Shown here piece after piece: positions 1-4,251 of a DNA stretch of 5,280 nucleotides. Every line of letters starts with the position of its first letter. Position 1 is the first letter of the stretch. The position numbers were made by a program, and so were the translations under genes. This stretch comes from Chloracidobacterium sp. UBA7659 (GTDB lineage: Bacteria; Acidobacteriota; Blastocatellia; Pyrinomonadales; Pyrinomonadaceae). Where the stretch lies: contig DLHV01000107.1 in NCBI GenBank assembly GCA_002483395.1, forward strand, positions 20,101 through 25,380, written 5' to 3'. Under the pieces are notes generated by a model, which saw only the letters and a program-made list of their open reading frames with translations, was not told the DNA's origin and ran no database searches.

Positions 1-195
1 GCGCGGATTCTTTTTCTCGCCCGTCTGCTGTTTGATTAGCTTTGCAAGCTCGAAGGCAGCAGGGAAGGCGACATCGCCAAGCTCGATCTTGGGTGGTACT
101 TCCGAAACCACTTGTTTCAGATCGATACCGAACGCGGTCTGTGCTGTTTCCCTCACCTTTTGGCGCAAAGTTTCTTGAAGCTCGAAAATAGTCAT
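1..195 (-). CDS. argS: Arginyl-tRNA synthetase, N-terminal 65 residues (runs off left edge)
   Basis: The minus strand from the ATG at 195-193 is open to the window edge for exactly 65 codons. The product starts MTIFELQETLRQKV and continues with VPPKIELGDVAFPAAFELAK at residues 34-53, then ends ...GEKKNPR. This is the pattern of the N-terminal additional domain of class I ArgRS, where a Pro-rich strand leads into a (F/L)GD-x-A-x-x-x-A-x-x-LAK segment followed by 'knPr'. In the family this domain contacts the tRNA D-loop region. The catalytic HIGH-like and KMSKS-like motifs would lie beyond the left edge. The enzyme charges tRNA-Arg with arginine in the cytoplasm. The start fits the family N-terminus and the promoter about 37 bases upstream. 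The Shine-Dalgarno is weak at best: an AGGG lies about 13 bases before the ATG. It is divergent from larC. Confidence 0.9.
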   Translation of the reverse strand, partial: MTIFELQETLRQKVRETAQTAFGIDLKQVVSEVPPKIELGDVAFPAAFELAKLIKQQTGEKKNPR

Positions 196-231
196 TCTGA
201 TATAAAGCCCTGGTTACGAAATCGAACAGAG

Positions 232-261
232 ATTATAAGGGTTTTGAAGCGGCAATGGCAA
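232..261 (-). promoter_or_regulatory. Sigma70-type promoter for argS
   Basis: Read on the minus strand there is TTGCCA (261-256, 5 of 6 to the -35 consensus), an 18-base spacer, and a perfect TATAAT (237-232). Transcription would begin near 225, giving a leader of about 30 nt before the argS ATG at 195. This is the best promoter match in the window. It is a pattern match only. Confidence 0.5.
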
Positions 262-288
262 AACGTCGTTCTCCGCGTGCGTCGCCAT

Positions 289-318
289 TTTTCATTTCCG
301 GCCAAAAAAGACTAAACT
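289..318 (+). promoter_or_regulatory. Weak candidate promoter for larC (near-leaderless)
   Basis: TTTTCA (289-294, 4 of 6), an 18-base spacer and TAAACT (313-318, 4 of 6) lie just ahead of larC. If used, the transcript would start almost at the ATG at 329, which would fit the absence of any Shine-Dalgarno there. A competing plus-strand -10, TATAAG at 234-239 (5 of 6), overlaps the argS -10 on the other strand and would give a leader of about 85 nt, but it has only a poor -35 (TGGTTA). The rest of the 196-328 gap holds nothing else I recognise. Confidence 0.2.
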
Positions 319-328
319 GCTTGTTTCT

Positions 329-1555
329 ATGAAAACGCTCTATTTCGATTGTTTCGCGGGTGCAAGCGGCAACATGATCCTCGGCGGATTGATCGCTCTG
401 GGTGTTGACAAGGACGAGTTGATTCGTCAGCTAAAGCGTTTGTCGACCGTGGAATTTACGATCGAAATGGAGCAGGTGAATCGAGCTGGCATCTCGGCGA
501 TCCACGCCAAAGTCTTGGTTCCCAACGAGAAAGCTCATCGTCACTTGCGCGATATTGAAAAAATAGTACTCGACTCAAGCCTGTCGGATCGTGTTAAAGA
601 ACGATCTGTCAAGATATTCACGAGATTGGCGGATGCCGAAGCAAAGGTACACGGCATCGATGTTCAGAACGTCCATTTTCACGAGGTGGGTGCGATGGAC
701 GCGATAATCGACGTGGTCGGTTCGTGCATCGGTTTTGAACTTCTTGGTGTGGAGCGGTTTGTCTGTTCGAAAATCCACGTGGGCAGCGGATTTGTGCAAA
801 TGGCCCACGGAAAGTATCCGGTTCCACCGCCTGCGGTCGCTGAACTGCTCAATCTTCTTCCGATCTATTCGTCGGAAGTCGAAGGTGAGTTGATAACGCC
901 AACGGGTGCGGCGATAATTAGTTCATTATGTGATAGTTACGGTGCATTACCTGAATTTATGGTTGAGCAGATCGGCTACGGTGCGGGAACGCGTGAATAC
1001 ACGGAATTTCCAAATGCGCTGCGAATGATGGTGGGCGAAACGGTGTCGGATCGGGCAAAAAACCGCACAACGGATGTAAGCACTGTCAACATTACGCGAA
1101 CGGACGAACTAACCTTGCTTGAAACGAATCTTGACGATATTTCACCTCAGGTTCTCGGTTTCGTAATGGAGCGTTCACTCGAATTAGGTGCTCTGGATTG
1201 TTGGTTCACGCCGATCCAGATGAAAAAAAACCGGCCGGCGACGTTGCTGTCGGTCCTTTGCTCGGCGGACAAAAGAGGATCGATCATGGAAATGCTTTAT
1301 GTCGAAACAACAACGCTCGGCATACGTTCGGTCAATGTCGAGCGAAATTCGCTGCCGCGAGAAACGGTAAAAGTCGAAACGGAATTCGGAACCGTCGACG
1401 TTAAGATCGCCCGTTTCGGAGAGAAGATCATAAACGTGATGCCTGAATACGATCATGTGCGAAACCTTGCGATCGACAATAATGTTCCATTCAGGGTTGT
1501 TCACGCTGCCGTGCTTGCTAATTTTAAGGGTCTTTCGTTATCGGTTGGATTGTAG
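329..1555 (+). CDS. larC: Nickel-pincer cofactor biosynthesis protein LarC (single-frame, full length)
   Basis: The 408-residue product matches the LarC family (formerly DUF111) over its whole length. Landmarks in order are the N-terminal YFDCFAGASGNM (5-16), HFHEVGAMD (116-124), HGKYPVPPPA (160-169), ELITPTGAA (187-195), GYGAGTRE (217-223), LETNLDD (264-270), TPIQMKKNRPA (294-304) and PEYDHVRNLA (372-381). In the family, LarC is the CTP-dependent cyclometallase that inserts nickel into pyridinium-3,5-bisthiocarboxylic acid mononucleotide, finishing the nickel-pincer nucleotide cofactor of LarA-type racemases and epimerases in the cytoplasm. In Lactobacillus plantarum the protein needs a programmed frameshift (larC1/larC2). 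Here one frame encodes both halves. Residue 15 is Asn where I expect the family's SGDM Asp. No Shine-Dalgarno precedes the ATG. folE follows after 16 bp. larB, larE and larA are not in the window. Confidence 0.93.
   Translation: MKTLYFDCFAGASGNMILGGLIALGVDKDELIRQLKRLSTVEFTIEMEQVNRAGISAIHAKVLVPNEKAHRHLRDIEKIVLDSSLSDRVKERSVKIFTRLADAEAKVHGIDVQNVHFHEVGAMDAIIDVVGSCIGFELLGVERFVCSKIHVGSGFVQMAHGKYPVPPPAVAELLNLLPIYSSEVEGELITPTGAAIISSLCDSYGALPEFMVEQIGYGAGTREYTEFPNALRMMVGETVSDRAKNRTTDVSTVNITRTDELTLLETNLDDISPQVLGFVMERSLELGALDCWFTPIQMKKNRPATLLSVLCSADKRGSIMEMLYVETTTLGIRSVNVERNSLPRETVKVETEFGTVDVKIARFGEKIINVMPEYDHVRNLAIDNNVPFRVVHAAVLANFKGLSLSVGL
1223..1231 (+). other. A8C run containing an in-frame A AAA AAC slippery heptamer in larC
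   Basis: Codons 299-301 of larC read AAA AAA AAC, so the last seven bases (1225-1231) form the X XXY YYZ heptamer A AAA AAC in the correct phase for -1 slippage. A -1 shift would enter a frame open to the TAA ending at 1404, adding about 57 unrelated residues and giving a product of about 358 residues that lacks the true C-terminus. Downstream, CC(GGC)GAC at 1235-1242 can pair with GTCGG at 1249-1253 as a weak bulged hairpin. The simpler reading is that the conserved MKKN motif happens to use A-rich codons. Confidence 0.25.
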
Positions 1556-1571
1556 AATTGAACCGTAATTT

Positions 1572-2153
1572 ATGGCAAAGAAAGTAAAAAAGAAAGTTGA
1601 TCTGCAGAAGATCGCGGCCGGCGTCAGGCTGATGCTCGAGGGAATGGGCGAGGACCCGAACCGAGATGGTTTACGGAACACGCCCGAACGAGTTGCGGAT
1701 TTCTATTTGGAACTGACCGAGGGAATGTGGCAGGACCCGAAAGAGCACATCGTGCCGCTGCCGGGCGATTCGCATGACGAAATGGTCATCGTAAAGGACA
1801 TTTCGATCGCTTCGGTTTGCGAACACCATCTGGCGCCATTTGTCGGAAAATGTCACATCGCCTATATTCCAAAGGGCGGCCGGATCGTTGGCCTTTCAAA
1901 ACTCGCACGCATCGCGGAGATCTTTGCCCGGCGGCTACAGGTGCAGGAACGCCTGACGCAGCAGATCGCGAGCACGCTTTTTGACGAGCTTCAGCCGCTC
2001 GGTGTGATGGTCGTGATCGAGGCCGAGCATACATGCATGACGCTCCGCGGCGTCAAAAAGCCGGGAGCAATGACAGTTACTTCGGCCGTGCTCGGCGGGT
2101 TTAGAAAAGATTCGCGGACGCGGGCCGAGGCGATGTCGCTGATAAAAGGATAG
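1572..2153 (+). CDS. folE: GTP cyclohydrolase I (type IA)
   Basis: The 193-residue product converts GTP to 7,8-dihydroneopterin triphosphate plus formate, the entry step of tetrahydrofolate and other pterin synthesis, in the cytoplasm. The fold is recognisable throughout: GLRNTPERVADFY (33-45), SVCEHHLAPF (81-90), GLSKLARI (107-114), QVQERLTQQ (123-131), and HTCMTLRGV (153-161). The zinc ligands expected from E. coli FolE map to Cys83, His86 and Cys155, and the catalytic histidines to His85 and His153, all present, so it should be an active zinc enzyme. The N-terminus is short and lysine-rich (MAKKVKKKVD), and the length is slightly below the 222 residues of the E. coli protein. The start is the first ATG after larC, 16 bp from its stop, with no Shine-Dalgarno. 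Same strand and small gap suggest co-transcription with larC. The REP-like repeat begins 4 bp after its stop codon. Confidence 0.97.
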   Translation: MAKKVKKKVDLQKIAAGVRLMLEGMGEDPNRDGLRNTPERVADFYLELTEGMWQDPKEHIVPLPGDSHDEMVIVKDISIASVCEHHLAPFVGKCHIAYIPKGGRIVGLSKLARIAEIFARRLQVQERLTQQIASTLFDELQPLGVMVVIEAEHTCMTLRGVKKPGAMTVTSAVLGGFRKDSRTRAEAMSLIKG

Positions 2154-2157
2154 CCTG

Positions 2158-2231
2158 AGTCAGTAGCCCGCACGTGAGTAAGGGCTCTCGGCGGCAAGGA
2201 TGAGCCCTTACTTACGTGCGGGCTACTGACT
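2158..2231. repeat. Near-perfect 30-bp inverted repeat, REP/BIME-like
   Basis: Arms 2158-2187 and 2202-2231 match at 29 of 30 positions around a 14-base spacer. The one difference (2176 G versus 2213 T) would be a G-U wobble in RNA. Each arm, read inward, carries GTAG (2163-2166; CTAC at 2223-2226) followed by its own inverted repeat AGCCC...GGGCT. A GTAG/GGAG foot followed by a hairpin, with two units head to head, is the layout of REP units and BIMEs mobilised by RAYT (TnpA-REP) transposases. No T-tract follows, so it is not a typical intrinsic terminator, though a 30-bp hairpin in the folE 3' end could stabilise or punctuate the mRNA. The arms are seen directly. The REP assignment is inference. 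Confidence 0.75.
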
Positions 2232-2252
2232 TGATCCGAGGCGATCAGCTTG

Positions 2253-2286
2253 ATCAAGGGATGAATGTCTCCTAATAGCCCTTGAT
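2253..2286. repeat. Weak 8-bp inverted repeat
   Basis: ATCAAGGG (2253-2260) and CCCTTGAT (2279-2286) are perfect inverted copies around an 18-base loop, followed by the A-rich AAAATA rather than a T-tract. It could be a weak hairpin after the folE transcript or chance. No function is assigned. Confidence 0.25.
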
Positions 2287-2337
2287 AAAATACTTTAACT
2301 GTCTGGCCTCAGACATCTAATAAACTACTTTAACTAT
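2285..2337 (+). repeat. Direct repeat of 18 bp (16 identical), 35 bp apart, upstream of the M28 gene
   Basis: The segments 2285-2302 and 2320-2337 share 16 of 18 bases. The core TACTTTAACT is identical at 2291-2300 and 2326-2335. The second copy overlaps the ATG of the peptidase gene, and the palindrome 2300-2315 sits between them. The arrangement could be a tandem binding site or a small duplication. Both repeat copies are AT-rich. Confidence 0.45.
2294..2321 (+). promoter_or_regulatory. Candidate promoter with a palindrome in its spacer, ahead of the M28 gene
   Basis: TCTAAT (2316-2321) is 5 of 6 to the -10 consensus. The matching -35 position, TTTAAC (2294-2299), is poor at 3 of 6. The 16-base spacer between them is exactly TGTCTGGCCTCAGACA (2300-2315), a palindrome with 6-bp arms and a 4-base centre, as for a repressor operator. 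Initiation near 2328 would leave a leader of about 8 nt before the ATG at 2336, which has no Shine-Dalgarno. The palindrome is certain. The promoter and operator roles are inferred. Confidence 0.3.
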
Positions 2338-3994
2338 GAGAGTAACTTCATCCGTTCTGTTGGCGTGCATATTTACCGTTTCGTTGGCGTTTGGGCAAGA
2401 CCGGTCCACTTCGTTTGACGGAGCAAGGCTCCTTGAACGCGTAAAACGCCTTTCGGCCGACGACTTCGAAGGCCGTGGGCCGGGAACCGATGGCGGCAAG
2501 CGTGCGGCCCAGTATATCGCTGATGAGATGAAAGCGGCGGGCGTGAAACCGGGCAATGGCAAGATCTATTTTCAGAACGTCAAGTTGGTCGGGGTAAAAG
2601 CGGACCCTAACACTTCGCTTGAGGTATCGGGTGCGGCTAGAACGTCCTATTATAAATTCGCCGACGAGTTTGTCGCAACCACAAGTGCCCAGACAGCCGA
2701 GGTGTCGGTCGATAGTGAATTGATTTTTGTCGGTTACGGCATCAACGCGCCGCTCTATAATTGGAATGACTACAGCGGCTCTCCCGACAACTACAAGGGC
2801 AAGATCGTCATGATCCTGGTAAACGACCCGCCAGCGACCGAAGGCGAACCCAACTTGTTTGGCGGGAAAGTTCTCACTTATTATGGCCGATGGACTTATA
2901 AATTCGAGGAAGCCGCTCGTCGCGGAGCAGCCGGCGTCATTCTTGTTCACACAACCGAATCGGCCGGATACGGCTGGAATGTCGTCCGCACATCGAACGG
3001 GAATTGGCGTTATGAGATCGCCCGCACTGCTGATGACACGACGCCATTTCTGAAGTTCAAATCCTGGGTTACATTCGATGCTGCCCGGAAGATGCTTGCG
3101 TCGGCAAATCTGAGCATCAAGGACCTGACGGCGGCCGCGCAGCGACGTGGATTCAAGCCCGTTAAAACTGGTTTGAAAGTCAGATTGGATCTCAAAAGCG
3201 AGATAAAAACCTTTGACTCACCCAATGTTGTCGGCACAGTCGAAGGCGGTGACAAAAAGCTGAAAAGCGAGTATGTAATCTACTCGGCCCACTGGGACCA
3301 TCTGGGCATCGGAGAACCCGACGCCCGAGGCGACAAGATCTATAATGGAGCGTATGACAATGCCTCGGGCGTCGCCGCAGTTATCGGTATCGCGGAAGTT
3401 CTGGCGAAAATGCCAAAGAAAATCCGGCCAAAACGTTCCAGCCTCTTCCTGTTTCCGACGGCCGAAGAGCAGGGCTTGCTCGGTGCCGAGTACTATTCGC
3501 ATAACCCGCTCGTTCCGCTCGCGAAAACCGCCGGGAACGTAAATATCGACGGCGTTAATTTCTACGGAAAGGTTTCAGACTTTTCGGCGCTCGGAGCCGA
3601 GCGCTCGACGATGGAAACGATCGTCAACGAGGTTGCAAAGGAACGGGGCCTGGCGCTCAAAGGCGATTTACTGCCGGAACAAGGCTATTTCTTCCGCTCG
3701 GACCATTTCCCGTTTGCAAAGGTCGGCGTACCGGCAATATCTCTTCGTTATGGCGAGATCTTTGTCCCACCGCTAACCGGCGAGGCGGCCGCCTTCAAGC
3801 GCGATTATCAGGCCAAGCACTATCACCAGCCGTCGGACGAATATCGGGATTGGTGGGACTCGTCGGCGATGATCCAGAACGCCGAGCTCGGACTCGCGAT
3901 AGGTATCAAGTTGGCAAACACCACGTCTTTGCCCAGGTATAAGGATACGGATGAGTTCGCCGCGGCGGATAAGAAACGCATGGGAGTGAAGTGA
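2336..3994 (+). CDS. Secreted M28-family zinc metallopeptidase with PA-type insert
   Basis: The 552-residue product starts with a Sec signal peptide (MRVTSSVLLACIFTVSLAFG, likely cut between Gly20 and Gln21), so it acts outside the cytoplasmic membrane. A PA-like insert lies at roughly 120-260, including YKGKIVMILVNDPP (153-166) and the AARRGAAGVILVH segment (193-205). The M28 core follows, with the expected di-zinc residues visible: SAHWDH (His319, with Asp321 supporting), GAYDNASG (Asp341 bridging), AEEQG (Glu377 general base, Glu378 ligand), NIDG (Asp405) and RSDHFPF (His457). All are intact, so it should be an active aminopeptidase or carboxypeptidase-like enzyme. The exact substrate cannot be read from sequence. 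No lipobox is seen. It lies 182 bp after folE, behind a REP-like repeat, so it probably has its own promoter. It overlaps the next gene by one base. Confidence 0.93.
   Translation: MRVTSSVLLACIFTVSLAFGQDRSTSFDGARLLERVKRLSADDFEGRGPGTDGGKRAAQYIADEMKAAGVKPGNGKIYFQNVKLVGVKADPNTSLEVSGAARTSYYKFADEFVATTSAQTAEVSVDSELIFVGYGINAPLYNWNDYSGSPDNYKGKIVMILVNDPPATEGEPNLFGGKVLTYYGRWTYKFEEAARRGAAGVILVHTTESAGYGWNVVRTSNGNWRYEIARTADDTTPFLKFKSWVTFDAARKMLASANLSIKDLTAAAQRRGFKPVKTGLKVRLDLKSEIKTFDSPNVVGTVEGGDKKLKSEYVIYSAHWDHLGIGEPDARGDKIYNGAYDNASGVAAVIGIAEVLAKMPKKIRPKRSSLFLFPTAEEQGLLGAEYYSHNPLVPLAKTAGNVNIDGVNFYGKVSDFSALGAERSTMETIVNEVAKERGLALKGDLLPEQGYFFRSDHFPFAKVGVPAISLRYGEIFVPPLTGEAAAFKRDYQAKHYHQPSDEYRDWWDSSAMIQNAELGLAIGIKLANTTSLPRYKDTDEFAAADKKRMGVK
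3982..3986 (+). promoter_or_regulatory. Ribosome binding site for the small Phd-like gene
   Basis: GGGAG lies 7 bases before the ATG at 3994, inside the last codons of the peptidase gene. It fixes the start of the small overlapping gene, and it is the only clear Shine-Dalgarno in the window. Confidence 0.7.
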
Positions 3995-4170
3995 TGAGCA
4001 AGCCGCAGCCGACCTTTTTTGACGTGGAAGAGGCTCAGGCGATTCTCGAAGAACTGATCGAGCGCGCCAAAGATGGCGAACTAATTGTGATCAGAGACGG
4101 CTTATCGGCCGTAAGGATTGAACCGATCAATGAAGTAAACCGACGTTCGCCCTTGGGACCTGTTACTTAA
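3994..4170 (+). CDS. Small Phd/YefM-like antitoxin-type protein, no toxin partner seen
   Basis: The 58-residue product reads MSKPQPTFFDVEEAQAILEE (1-20), then LIERAKDGELIVIRDGLSAV (21-40), then RIEPINEVNRRSPLGPVT. The order 'x-DVEEAQ...L-x-EL-x-x...GE-x-x-VI-x-x-G-x-x-x-x-R-I-x-P' matches the DNA-binding N-terminal fold of Phd/YefM (prevent-host-death) antitoxins, which repress their own operon and neutralise a toxin. The C-terminal toxin-binding tail is very short here (about 13 residues), below the usual length of about 75-90. The ATG overlaps the peptidase stop as TGATG and follows a GGGAG site, so translation is probably coupled. Only 81 bp lie between its TAA and metG, too little for a toxin. 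It may be an orphan antitoxin, a repurposed regulator, or a solitary family of unknown role. The gene call is firm; the family call is moderate. Confidence 0.75.
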   Translation: MSKPQPTFFDVEEAQAILEELIERAKDGELIVIRDGLSAVRIEPINEVNRRSPLGPVT

Positions 4171-4216
4171 TGGTGCGTCGAGGAACTGCGTCTTGTGTTA
4201 TCGTCTAGGTTTACTT

Positions 4217-4249
4217 TGCGCCAAATTTTACAACGGCGCATTTTCTTTT
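4217..4249 (+). terminator. Intrinsic terminator-like hairpin between the Phd-like gene and metG
   Basis: TGCGCC (4217-4222) and GGCGCA (4235-4240) form a perfect 6-bp GC-rich stem with a 12-base loop, followed directly by TTTTCTTTT (4241-4249). On the plus strand this is the form of a Rho-independent terminator for the M28/Phd-like transcript. The minus strand has no T-tract after the stem. It ends two bases before the metG ATG, so in any metG transcript begun upstream it would occupy the ribosome entry region. No convincing metG promoter was found in 4171-4216. Confidence 0.55.
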
Positions 4250-4251
4250 GA

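Noticed and set aside
112..315. 67-codon plus-strand open frame across the argS start and the divergent gap
   Set aside because: It overlaps the firmly identified argS N-terminus and promoter on the other strand, and its product resembles nothing.
1184..1504. 106-codon minus-strand open frame inside larC
   Set aside because: It is antisense to well-conserved LarC motifs and has no independent coding evidence.
2158..2231. Inverted repeat as IS terminal repeats or a CRISPR fragment
   Set aside because: Only 14 bases separate the arms, with no transposase or flanking target duplication, and there is no repeat-spacer series.
2158..2231. Inverted repeat as a strong intrinsic terminator of folE
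   Set aside because: No T-tract follows the stem on either strand, so a standard Rho-independent terminator is not supported.
2348..2950. 200-codon minus-strand open frame opposite the M28 gene
   Set aside because: It is the shadow of the peptidase coding region, with no family motif and no start signal.
4171..4251. Possible T-box or other riboswitch ahead of metG
   Set aside because: Only 81 bases are available, no T-box sequence or specifier stem is seen, and the single hairpin is explained as a terminator.
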